DNA of 64,000 bases from Corydoras sp. C115. Lineage: Eukaryota > Chordata > Actinopteri > Siluriformes > Callichthyidae. Location: positions 1,242,501-1,306,500 of the forward strand of contig JAFMOC010000071.1 of assembly GCA_019802505.1 (NCBI GenBank). Reading direction: 5' to 3'. Positions 35,515 through 47,300 of the stretch are shown here, in pieces (the first letter of the stretch is position 1; each line of letters begins with the position of its first letter). The position numbers and the translations under genes are program-made. The notes beneath the pieces are model-generated. The model did not search any database. It had not been told where the DNA came from and was given only the letters and a program-made list of their open reading frames with translations.

Positions 35515-38115
35515 TGTGACAGGTGCCTTAATTAAATGTTCGCGTTTGGCATTTGTTAATTAACTTCTATTGGTCATTGGTTTGTTTTTGTGCACGTGTT
35601 TGTGTATTTAGGTTCCGTGTTCCCCTTCCTCAGTAACGTCATTATTTTTATGTCTTTTGTTTGGGGTGTTCCTACATCTTTAATAAAACCTGTTTTCTCT
35701 GCTACCTGGTGTGCCTGGCTCCCGTCAGCACGTTAAAGCGCTTCGGCTCTGCGCTTCCATTGTGCAGCCGTTCTGATCGAGGTAAGTGAGCATGACAAAA
35801 CGACGTGCCAGTAAAGTTGAGGAATCCAGGGCCCAGGTAAGCATTTTCTGTTTTTTTTTTATTTTTTTATTCTGTCGTTGTCGGGGTTGCAAACCCTTGT
35901 ACTCACTGCGCTCTCTGTCGTGTCCGCAAGTGCGTCGGTTTGCGGTGTCAGTCTTGCATAATCGGAGCTAGCCATGCCAGTAGTTCCCCCATCACGACTG
36001 GGGTGTTCATGGCCCGTATTCAGCAAAAGCCCGGCTCACCTTTGCGTGTCATGGCCAGACAGTGGTGGTGGGATGTGGAGGTGATGAGCCGACAGGATGG
36101 TCATATGATTCTGAGGATTGTGCCGATTCCATGTAGACTCCGTGGATGAAAGCTGGGACTTGTTCCTGTCAACACACATCCTGCCACCCTATGTCCTTCT
36201 CAGATCGCTGGACCTGTGGCCAGAGCGATTTCACCCCACGGCGTGGATTGTCACCTCGTAGAGGCTCCAGGCGGACTTCTCAAGGTGCGCGATCAAGTGC
36301 GATCCTGTGATGTCTTCCAAATCCAGAAGCAGCTCCCGCTGCTTAAAGTCATGATGCAGCGCGTGCCCTGCACAGCTGCGGAGCCTGGTACGCGCGCTGC
36401 ATGTGAGACATGTGCAGCAACCAAGCTGTGGTGTGCCGCGTCTGTTTTGCAGGGGATGTTACCACTGTTGTCCGACGATGTGTGTGGCGTGAATGTGCCA
36501 GATCCCCTTGTGTACCCTGTTCAGTCTGTCTCCCCCATGTCTAACTCCTCTGTGGCTCTGTCCTTGTCTGGCTGTGGGGGTGTGCCTGTTTTGTATGCAG
36601 GAGGGCGATTCCGATGCGGAGGCTAAGGAACGGCAGACTGAATGGGCTGATGCGGCCAGCCGGCCAGAGAGTGCTCTTCACACCCACACTCACGCCCGTG
36701 AGTACCAGCCCAGCCATCCAGCCATCACGAGTGTGCCATCCCAGCCACAGCCTATTGAAGGGATAAAATTTAAAGATCACAAAGTACTTGATGTTCAAGG
36801 GGATATACGCATTTGATGAGATGGGGGCAATCTAGCTGGCAGCTGCTCAAGGCCCATGACCAAAGAGACATCAAGTCTGGTGGATAAAGCTCAAGGGCAC
36901 TGAGCGGTATCGAGCTCCCCAGATAAGGGAAGGAACGGTGTGTTCGCCCCCCCCCAGAACTCCTTCAGCGAGTGGTTTCAGAAACAAGGGATAATTTTAC
37001 AATAAATAGAGTCAGCTAAAGGACTTCGGGGCTCTGTCTTGGAGAGGCTGGTGTGGTGCTAAGATTAGAGCCGATCACAATCTTGGGCTTATCTTGGATG
37101 AACACACTGCTTTAACTCGGTTTGTCATAAATAAACCGCTTGATTCGAATATCTCTGAAATCAACTGTACTGTGGTTTTTGACACCTTCAGAAAAGGTTC
37201 ATCGAGGAAATTGAGATTCCCTAACACCATCCAGCGAGCATTCCTGCCGGGGTCCATCCAGCGTGCAAACCCGCCAAGGTCTAGCCAGCGTGCGTTCCCA
37301 CCATGGACCTACCTGCGTGCACACCTGCTGAGGTCCATCCAGCGTGCAAACCCGCCGAGGTCCAGCCAGCATGCCTTCCCGCCACGGACCCGCCTGCGTG
37401 CACACCTGCCGAGGTCCAGCCAGCGTGCGTTCCCGTCACGGATCCGCCTGCGTGCACACCCACCTAGGTCCATCCAGTGTGCATTCCCGCCACGGTCCCG
37501 CCTGCGTGCACACCCGCCAAGGTCCATCCAGCATGACAACCCGCCGAGGCCCATCCAGTGTGCCAACCTGAGGCCTTTCCAGTGTGCGCATTAGCCGAGG
37601 TCCCTTCAGTACGTACACCCAGCAAGGACCCTCCAGTGCACGCATCCTCGGAAGCTTCTCCAGCGCGCGCATACTGTGAGGCCTCTGCAGCACACGCAAG
37701 CTCTGAAGCCTCTCCAGTGCGCAACAGCCAATGTTTCTCCAGTACACACACCCAGCAAGGGTCCCTCAGCGTGCGCACACTCGGAAGCCTCTCCAGCGCG
37801 CACCTCCTTAGGAGCCTCTCCAGCGCGCTCACCCTCCGAGGTCTCTCTCCAGCACGTTCATCCTCCAAAGCCTCTGCAGCGCACGCCGCCGAGTCCGTCC
37901 ACAAGGGGCCACACACCGCCGAGTCCGCGGAGCCAGGGGGCGTCCACCTCACCATACAGCCAGAGGGCGTCCTCCACGCCTTGCCACATCTGCAGAGGGT
38001 GTCCGTCTCGCCACGTCCCCTACCTAGTGTGCCTGGCTCCCTTCAGCGTGTTAAAGCGCTTCAGCTCTGCGCTTCCGTTGCGCAGCCGTTCTAATCGAAG
38101 TAAGTGAGCGTGACA
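35515..38115 (+). mobile_element. compact LTR element with 5-bp target duplication and a truncated 3' LTR
   Basis: The 5' LTR is 35515-35797: it starts TGTGACAGG, has AATAAA at 35682-35687 and ends CATGACA. The last about 96 bp recur at 38020-38115, ending CGTGACA. ATTTG flanks the whole unit (35510-35514 and 38116-38120), as expected for LTR integration. The 3' LTR lacks its first about 190 bp. The internal 2.2 kb has no RT or integrase that I can recognise, so the element is non-autonomous or badly deleted. It includes a short Lys/Arg-rich start (MTKRRASKVEESRAQ from 35792) and a 27-bp minisatellite. Confidence 0.75.
37228..37895 (+). repeat. 27-bp minisatellite, about 24 copies, nine-codon periodicity
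   Basis: Units such as catccagcgtgcaaacccgc plus seven bases repeat every 27 bases. In one frame the first dozen read as nine-residue blocks IQRANPPRS, SQRAFPPRT and RLRAHLPRS, cycling with an approximate 81-bp super-period. From about 37570 a diverged set (tctccagcgcgcgcatactg-type) continues with the same period but shifts the open frame. Several frames on both strands stay open because 27 is a multiple of three. Confidence 0.9.
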
Positions 38116-38566
38116 ATTTGCATAATAGTCAAGTTTTATTTGAAGCTATAGAAAAAGAATAAAGCTGTGGGGGAGAAGTAAGTGCGTAAAAAACACCTGA
38201 AATATGTCACAACTACAAATAAACTCTATTTTCTCGAATCTCGAAACACGGAATCGAACTGAATCGATACATTTGAATGTAATGTTGTTCTAAACCACTG
38301 TTTTGAAGTCCGTATCAAAAGGGGAAAGCCACGTGACTGTTCCAAAAATGGGTTTCGTTATGTCACGCAGTTTCTAATATTTTCAAGCATTTTGGCCGCA
38401 CTCAAGCAGCTGCTCTGAGATCAGAATGTTTGGTCTCTCAAATGCTTCTTAATTAATCTGCTCTCTGATCTCATCTGTGCTTGCTTTCACATGACACATG
38501 ACAACATAAGTTGAACTGCTTTAATTAAACACCACACTAAATACAATTAGTCAACGAATTTGTAAA

Positions 38567-40166
38567 ATGGAAGGATCTGGAAAAAGACTTGGGTCACCTT
38601 TTTGGGATTTTGAACTTGAAGGCAAACAATTAAAGTGCTTGATCTGCCAACAGCATTTGGCTTACTATAATAATACCACAACTATGTGCCTGTATTGTCC
38701 AGTGCGAGCACATCTTCTAGTGTTGGAAGAGATTCCACATATGTATGTGATGTATACTCAATTTAATGTATATTAATATACATATTGCAATAGTAAACAA
38801 TTATTTCATAACAGGAAGGCAAAAAGAGCTGGGTGAAGCTCTTGTCAATTTCACTATAAAGGATTCACAACCCATTTCTGTTGTGGAAGATAAGGGTTTC
38901 AGAAATCTGGTTCATAAACTTGATCCTAACTATGTACTGCCATCTAGAAAATCCCTAAAGACAATGGTGAGATCTAGATATGACCAGGATAAGAAAACTG
39001 CAATGACAGAAGTGATGATGGCAACATCTGTGAGCTTGACATCAGATATGTGGACCTCAATAAACATGGATGCCTACCTGGCAGTAACATGTCATTACAT
39101 TAATAATGAAAGCAAGCTTTGCACCACTTTTTTGGGGGAGTCCAAATTTTTGGGGTTTTCATGGGGGTTGAAGGACAAGATCACGTCTTGTTAGAGATAA
39201 AGCTACTAATATGATTGCCTGAGCAAATCTTTTACATGTACGCCATGTCCCTTGTTTTGCTCACACACTAAAACTAGTGGTGAAAAAGACAATAGAACAC
39301 ACTTCTGGTCTGCATGAATTAAGGCACCTTGGTAGCTTATTTTCTAGGACCATTGTAGGCTATTTCAAATCTAGCACCAAAGCAAAAGAGAAGCTCTCTA
39401 ACATCCAGGAACATATGGGAAAACCTCAAATGAAACTTGGTGGAATAGCAACTTTTCAATGTTTCATCTTTTATCTGAGCAACGTGAAGCAGAGGCAGCT
39501 GCCTTGGTCTCTCTCAACACCAGTGTGACTTCTTTAAATAGTGGACATCATGAGGAAGTCAGCCAATGTCTTCAAGTTCTTCTCTCTTTCAATCAAGCCA
39601 CTGTTGAAGCATCATCAGAAAAGAGAATTTCAGCATCTAAAATAATCCCAATTGTTTGCATGCTTCATCACAAGATCCAGGAGAAAAGCCAAAAATTAAC
39701 AAATCCAACAGCTCTACAACTTAACTGGATCCAAGATTCAAGGTTCTAGAAGTTCAGATAATGCGACCAAAGCAGTACAGAATTGGACATCCGAGTGCTG
39801 TGCTATAATTTGTTCAGCATCTTAGACCCAAATCAGTCACAGTCAGCCATCAACACCAGCAGGTCCCTCATCAGCAGGTCAAGCGTCTCTTGTCAGTCAG
39901 GAGGATAAAAAAGCAGAGTGGGAGAAACAACTCAGAGTCAGAGTGCTACTGCTGATGCTATTGTTAAGGTTCAACAATATATCTTATCTCCATACCTGCC
40001 CAGAGGAGAAGACCCTATGGATTCCCTATGGACTCAGACACTCTGCCATCTTTCCTCATTTGTTTCAATTAACAAAAAATACCTCTCAGTTCCAGCAACC
40101 TTAGTGCCCTATGAGATCATGTTTCTTAACAAAAACAACCAATTACTTGTAATGTTTAATAAATAA
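38567..40166 (+). pseudogene. dead hAT (Ac-type, ZBED-like) transposase
   Basis: It starts with a degraded BED zinc finger (SPFWDFELEGKQLKCLICQQ). It continues with PISVVEDKGFRNLVHKLDPN, SLTSDMWTSINMDAYLAVTC, HTSGLHELRHLGSLFSRTI and the C-terminal dimerisation region (QYILSPYLPRGEDPMDSL; INKKYLSVPATLVPYE), as in Ac/ZBED transposases. Stops and frameshifts occur throughout. Flanking 38220-38340 and 40800-40900 look like the element's AT-rich terminal regions, but exact ends were not resolved. Confidence 0.85.
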
Positions 40167-40457
40167 AGTATTGCACAAATTTCCCTACCTTGCAATGTAA
40201 ACAGAATGACATCAGCTATATCAATCCACTGACTAACAGTGTATCATAATAAAAAATACATCTTGATGACATTAAAACAATCCTGTTCTCTGCAAAATAA
40301 TGTTTTCATGACTAAAATTTATTTAGGGACACAATATGCTAAGGGGGGAAATTTATTGTCATTCTTCACTAAAAAACACATTACTTATTTATTGAACATA
40401 TTACTAACTTTTTATTAAGAAAAAGTTGTGAATTTAGGCCCTGGATGCCCACTAGAT

Positions 40458-40790
40458 CTCTATCTTTTCAAAATACACTCCGACTCGTTCACTTCGCTCC
40501 AGTGATGATTGCCGCCTGGCGATTCCACCTCACCGAGGAGCTAATTCTCACTCCGTGGCGTTCACCACTGCAAAATGGTGGAACGTTCTTCCCAAATCTG
40601 TCCGTAAGGCAGAATCACTAAACAGTTTTAAGAAACTACTGAAGACGCATCTCTTTAACAAATACCTGTTGTAGAGAAAAAAATGAATTCACAGTATAGT
40701 TGGTTTTCTCCATGGCTTCTGACTTGTGGTGTTCTCATTTGTAAGTCGCTTTGGATAAAAGCGTCAGCTAAATGACTAAATGTAAATGTA
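40458..40790 (+). mobile_element. L2 LINE 3' fragment (copy of L2-B)
   Basis: It encodes the C-terminus YTPTRSLRSSDDCRLAIPPH-like sequence and KSVRKAESLNSFKKLLKTHL. A tail with gtaagtcgctttggataaaa, ending in aatgtaaatgta, follows. It is nearly identical to the corresponding end of L2-B at 57340 and lies within or next to the dead hAT element. Confidence 0.85.
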
Positions 40791-41439
40791 GATGTCACTG
40801 TGGCATGTGATGTTTCGAACGTCTCACAAGCTCGAATCATTTTCCGAATCAATTAGTTCATTTGATTCAATCTCCCAAATTTGATTCAATCTCACTTTTG
40901 AGAATATACTTTGGGTCAGTACAGGATTTATAAAACCAATAATTCCTGTACTGACCTAAAGTATAATCCAACAACTTTGGAATGTTGAGAGTGATGGTTG
41001 TCATAGCAATAAAACCAAAGAAACGTCAATTAGAATAGCAGATCCATTGTGTCCAGTCGAAGCTCAGTTTGAGTTATAGAATGCTCTTGCAAATTGTCAT
41101 TAGTCATTTAAGAATACAAATAAGTTGAGGTAAACGAAAAGTGTCTGAACAATGTTAGACTTTTTACTGAAATATAATGTTGGTTTAAATATGTAGGCTG
41201 TGTTCGGCAAGTTACTTGACAATAAGTAAAGCTACATTACACAACTGCTCCCATAGAAATATAGCAAACTTAGTTACACAAATATGGCTAAAAGAGCTTT
41301 TTTCTTAATCAGAAGCTACTTAACATTGTACCAACCTGACGTCAGATCAGGGCAACATGACAGTCAGACACACTGATTTAAAAAAATATCACATTATGTA
41401 ACAAATTGGTCTAACACAAAAAAATAAATAAATAAATAA

Positions 41440-41441
41440 AA

Positions 41442-41535
<94 letters not shown>
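41440..41535. repeat. (A)n(TA)n microsatellite
   Basis: About 30 bases of A are followed by about 50 bases of TA. The surrounding 40.8-42.7 kb is AT-rich, with a copy of the R3 repeat at 41690-41990 and nothing else gene-like. Confidence 0.95.
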
Positions 41536-41537
<2 letters not shown>

Positions 41538-41689
41538 CAGTCTGAATAATTGGAGCTCATTGATCAAAACACCTTTGTATATGCTAATTACACATATATA
41601 ATATCAAAATCATAGACTGTAATACCACCTTTGTAGTTTCTCAGGTTAATTTGAGTTAAAATTTGTTACATAATGATTTTATTACTCTA

Positions 41690-41990
41690 TTTTTACATAA
41701 AGTCAATAGGGTATTACTTTGCACACCTGTTTCATTATAGCCTCCTGAGAATAAGAAAGTGAATGGGCCACCTGAATGTTGGTTTTTAATTTGGTGTTAA
41801 ACGTCTTAGGCGTCGATAACAGGAAGGTTTTGGGATTGCAAAGCACACACAGATAGATCTTTTTCTGAGATGATTGGACATGTCATATATTTTTGTAGAT
41901 ATTTTCGGAGTTTAATCATGCAGGGAAGAGGTGGGGCCGCTTTTGTACCAATAGGCTCCCCTTTAAATTGTGAAAAAAATATCCGACAGC
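41690..41990. repeat. unclassified dispersed repeat (R3), copy 2
   Basis: It shares ordered short blocks with 34945-35350 (cattatagcctcctg; cacctgaatgttggtt; ttttgggattgcaaagcacac). It lies about 0.7 kb upstream of the first PH exon of the PH-PIM gene. Confidence 0.45.
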
Positions 41991-42696
41991 ATCAGCCCCT
42001 GAGAAAAAAAGCCCGGTATGCAAGATTACCATTCCAACCCTGGTAGTTTGACTCTAAACCTCTATGATGAGGTGTGGAATACTAAACTACATAACTATTA
42101 GAAGAAGCTGAAATCACTGACGTAGCAGGTTATGCAGAATTGGCTTGGTGGGCAAGTCTTCAAGCGGCCAATGACGATCTAGATCCCATCCCACCATCAA
42201 ATTAGGTCTTTTATTCAAAAACAAGAAACTTCTGGAGGCCACAGTGAGGTTAAGAGAGGCGCGACAGGAAAATGTCCAACGAAAACGGATTCTTCAAGAA
42301 TATTAAACTAAAAATAGACAATTAAAAACAGATACATTTGGTTTACAAACCTGATTTTATAACTCTCAATTTTAATGCCATTTTTCTTAATTACAAAATG
42401 TCAATTATTAGTATTAGATTGTTTTTTGGTTCTCAAAATTTTCAGACCTATTTTGATCCAATAATAATAAATTTATTCAGATTAATCAGCAAAAGATTAA
42501 TTATTTCTGTTTCTTTTAAATGTTGCTGTAAAATTAATATAATAGTATAAAAAAAACTTATTTCAAGCATGTTGATAGATCAAATTAGAATTCCACTGTA
42601 AAGGTGTTTCTATCTGTTTTCAAGAACTTTCAGACCACACTGCTTTTTTTCTTGATTACAGCTTATAGGTCATAAGATTGTGTGTTTTTTGCATAG

Positions 42697-44176
42697 ATCA
42701 ATGCTGCGTTGTCAAGTTCCTTCTCATGACGATCTTGATGAGATCAGCCCGCAATACACCGGGGATGTAGAAATAGAAGGATTTTTGTGGAAGAGGGTCA
42801 GCAATATTTTTAATACCTGGAAAAGGTTTGTGACAAGCTCAAAACTATTAATATGTTGGCTATAAATTTAAGTGTCGTTTAATGTCATTTTTATGAAAAA
42901 TTATTAATAAAAAAAACCCTTTAAAATATAGCAAGGAAAATAAATCATGTAGGGGTCTGAAATTTTCAAGACAAGCCCAAGATTGCGATCAGCTCTGACC
43001 TCAGCACAGCACCAAGCCTCTCCAAGACAGAGCACCGAAGTTTGGTTGCTGCCTCTATTTATTGTCTTAGGACAGTTCTTTGGTCTTGGTAATTTTAGTA
43101 GTTGGAGTCTTACTGATTGAGGTTGTTAAAGACACCTGTCCACCCCACAAAAACAGGTGCTTCTAATTTAGAATAATAAGTGGAGTTTTTAGAGGCAGAC
43201 TAACAGGTCTTTGAGTGCCAGAATTTTTGACGATTGTTAGATGTTCAAATATTTATTTGCAGCAGTAACACAAATTATAAAACAATCATAAATTGTGATT
43301 TCAGGGTGGAGTCTCCCTGTTTTACAAATTATAAAAATCTAATTATAAAAAATCATAAATTGTGATTTCTGTATTTTTTTTTTACATTATGTCTCTCACA
43401 GTGGACATGCACCTAAAATTTCGGATCCCTCCATGATTTCTAAGTGGGAGAATTTGCAAAGTCGCAAGGTGTTCAAATACTTATTGTCCTCACTGTATAT
43501 GAAACCCTATTATTGTTTTTTGCCTATTTTCTTTAATCCTTAATAAACGAAAGTTCTTATACCCACAATTCTAATTTTGAATGTATGTAAAATTTTATTA
43601 TATCGGTACAGTTACTGTATGATTCAGTACTTTTTACTTTCTTCTCTCTGCAGATGCAGTTTCAGGATTGTGCATGATCAGTTAATCTACTGGAGCAAAT
43701 CAAAGGTTAAGTCTTTTAAACTCTACCATAAACAGTCTTACAAACACGTCACAAACAAGTAAATGAACCTTACTTTATTTTAATGACAGAATCTTTAAGC
43801 CACCATGTTTTAGATCTCTTGGTGATAATGAATTGTTTTCTGTCCAATCAGCTTTTGAGTCAAAGAAAATTAAATCTGTTCCTAAAACTGATCAAATAAA
43901 GTATTAAAGCATGAAAATGTTTTATCAGAAAGATGACTCTGTCATAATTGAAGATCTGAAACTGTGTTCATTTACACTGTGTGAGAAGTTCCAACGTCCC
44001 TTCTGCTTCAAGCTGCGTTCACCTACAAAGTCAGTTTCCTTCTCTAATTCTCATTCAAATTCTCTTCTGTAGAATAAACATACAGTTGTACTGTTTATTT
44101 ATTATAATAGGATATGTGATACAGGTAAAGTATATACTGACTTTTATATAAAGGTAAGCGTCTAAAGCAGGTGTTG

Positions 44177-44221
<45 letters not shown>

Positions 44222-44327
44222 AGTGTAGGAAGTATGTGTTACAAGCTAATTCGGAAAAAACGAGACTGATATGGATCAGAATTATTGAAAGCATCATCCC
44301 TAAAGCTGGTAATGAGAGAGTAGTGAG
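42697..44327 (+). CDS. PH-PIM gene: ACAP-like PH domain exons 1-4
   Basis: Exon 1 encodes MLRCQVPSHDDLDEISPQ, then VEIEGFLWKRVSNIFNTWKR (strand 1 and the phosphoinositide loop). Exon 2 encodes CSFRIVHDQLIYWSKSK. Exon 3 encodes KDDSVIIEDLKLCSFTLCEK and FCFKLRSPTK. Exon 4 encodes KYVLQANSEKTRLIWIRIIE, the C-terminal helix with the invariant Trp. The layout matches ACAP/centaurin-beta PH domains (KRASNAFKTWNRRWF; EDLRLC; RRFCFEVVSPTK; MLQADSEKLRQAWIKA). The ArfGAP domain that follows PH in ACAPs is absent; the kinase linker comes next. Exon 4's acceptor sits against a (TG)n repeat. Confidence 0.8.
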
Positions 44328-47300
44328 GTCAGTACGCACCCACAAACACAGCCATGCACACACATTCACACATGCTATGTTATATGTTAATATATTTATA
44401 TAAAAATTATAAAGTTGAAGTATTTTATCTTATCCTTTGATTTTTGTTAATTCAACTGTGTTAGAGCTTTTACATTCAGTTGAAGGTTTTCTACATTTCT
44501 ATCAATGCTAACAGTTCATTCTATCTCACTTTTCCTCCTCTCTATTTTATCTGTATCTTAGCAGACAGGCTCACAGTCTTGAATTTGAGGCAGAACCTGA
44601 GGCTCTAGGTGAGTTTAAAGCTACAGTCAGGTGGAACAGTCTGATCACACCAAAAAAACTCTTATTTCCACTGTGATAAGTAACCCTTTGTTCTCACTCC
44701 ATCTCTCTTTCTACTTAATAATCATTAATCCATCTTTCATTTTCTAAATGTTTCTTGTAATTTTTACTGTAAGGTTTTTGTTAAATGTTTTGTAAATAGT
44801 GTGGGGTTTGATTCTATTAACTGACTCTGATCTGCTCTATGTTCTGCTGCTGCTGAAGGGTCAAGAGAATTAAATGATAATCCTCGGAGAAGGTGCCATC
44901 CGTGGAGAGGTCTTTTACATCTTTTCTTTAAAAAAAAAAACATTATATAGGACCTTCATAGTAAAATCATATTATACATAGTAAAATACTATTTTCCTTC
45001 ACAACTGCTACCAGAACGTTATACACTGAATGATGATCACCTTATTAGAGACACTCATCTAGTAGCACATGTGCTACACGTGCCCTGTTTCAATAAATAA
45101 ATTTAAGTAACATTTCTTTTCACAGATACCATCAATTCCCGGTACATCATAAGTCAGAGGCGACTTGGCAAAGGAGGCTTTGGAACAGTTTATAGAGGAA
45201 CTCGGAGGTCAGATGGGAAGCAGGTAATCTTTAATTTGCAGTTTAATGACAGAATGTCTCCTGTTTGAGAGACTTCCATCTCTCTCATAATGTTAAAATT
45301 TCACAATTTTGTTTATTTCATGTTGCAACAGGTTGCTGTTAAGTTTGTGTGCAAGAATAAGCAAACCAATCACACCTATCTTGTAAGTAGACTTAAAGGT
45401 TCAGGTTCAGAACTTTTTAAAGACCTGATAATCTGTACAGTTTTGCTATATGGCTTAATTAAATGGCTCAAATCCAAACACTTGAAACAAGATCTAAACA
45501 ATTATCCTGCCTCCTCTGAACTTTATCATTAGCATTTTGCAGGCCAAACACTGATTGCTAATCTAATAGTAAATCATAGTTCTTTAGACCAAAAAACATT
45601 TTGCCTGCTTAAGAGGACGGTTCTGCCTTGGTTTATGGGACACTGTTTTGCATAAGCTTTTTACAATAAAAATTGACAAAGTTTTATTTGTGTTATCTTT
45701 AATTCACTACTCACTGAACCTGCCAATTCAAACTTTTAAAATCTGGCCCTGACTTACAGTTTTACTGCAATCTTTCAAACTTATACTAGTAAAATTTAAA
45801 CTATCCATCCATTATCTTCCGTTTTTTCCTATATTAGGGTCGTGGGAGGGGGGTTCCCCATGCCTCATCCAGGGGAGAATGTTTCAGGCACTGGGCAGAT
45901 ACAGTCAGGACAGGGCACCAATCTATCGCTGGGCACACACTCACTCCCAGAGACACGCACACATACACACTCTGTATGGGGCAATTTGGAGAACTTAATT
46001 GACTTGATCCATGTTTTTGGACTGTGGGAGAAACCGGAGAACCCGGAGGAAATCCACGCGGACACGGGGAGAACATGGAAACTCCACCCAGATGGGGATT
46101 CAAACCGGGAATCCCTAGCGCTGAAAGACGAATGTGGTAACCACTAAGCCACCGTGCCGCCCTAAAATTTAAACTATTAGCTCTTAATTGAACTGTACAG
46201 CAGGTCATGTTAGTGTAGAGTCTCAGCAGATTAACGCAACCTCATGCTCTCTGTCATTAGCAAAGAAATGGCAACAGAGCACCTTTAGAGGTGGCATTGA
46301 TGATGGAGGTGTCCGAGTCTCCACGAAGTGAGCATGTGGTGGAGCTTCTGGATTGGTTTGACAGGTTTGAGCGCTATGTCATAGTCATGGAGCTCGCTGA
46401 AGGCTACACTGACCTCCAACAATTCATTTCCAAAACCACTGTACCAGAGGACCAGGCTAAGCAAATCATGAAGCAGGTCGTTCAGGCTGCACTTCACTGC
46501 TGCGATCGCAGCGTTTTCCATCGGGACATCAAGCCCGCCAACATCCTTATTAACCCCAACACACTCCATGTGAAGCTGATTGACTTTGGCTGTGGAGATA
46601 GAATTACCTGCATCCCCTACAACATTTATGCAGGTGACTTTTTATAGATCAGCCAGCAGATAAATTTCAGATGGTTTTCATTGTGTTTCTCACAGTTCTT
46701 GGTTACTCTCCTTTCCTCAGGCACTAAGAAATGTATTCCTCCTGAATTCTTGCTGTCAGGGGATTACTACAGTGGTCCTGCCACTGTCTGGAGTCTGGGT
46801 GTACTCCTCTATGTAATGCTTTGTAAAAAATATCCCTTCAGAAATCGGAAGGAGATCGCCTACAAGGGAGTTGACCTTCCACTCAACTTGTCTGATGGTA
46901 CCAACATAAAACAGTTGAACTACTTCAATGTGACCATAATTTTAACATGTTTTTAGCATAGATGTCTGATAAGAATTAGCATTGTTGCTAGGCCACAAGA
47001 TGGTAACTGTCATATACAGTATATTTATAAACAATATTCAGAAGCACAGAATGTTCAATGCTCAGAATGTCAATACAATACTCATCTAGTGCAGTTACAC
47101 TGATGGTGACTGGTTCTTTTTAAAAAACACAGGAATCAGTTCATCAGCTCAGAGTCATTCTGTTTACTTCGAACATAAAGCATCAGCAAATGTCCTAAGT
47201 GTAACAAGGTTCTGCTTAGAAAACCTTCAACTGCCTTCACTGCCTATATTTGACCCTAAGTAGTGCGTATATGGTGTAAAACAAGCTCAGTTTGGGACTT

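Noticed and set aside
37094..38107. Overlapping Arg/Pro/Ser-rich frames of 75-180 codons on both strands
   Set aside because: They are products of the 27-bp minisatellite, whose period is a multiple of three. Kept only as a finding, not as a gene.
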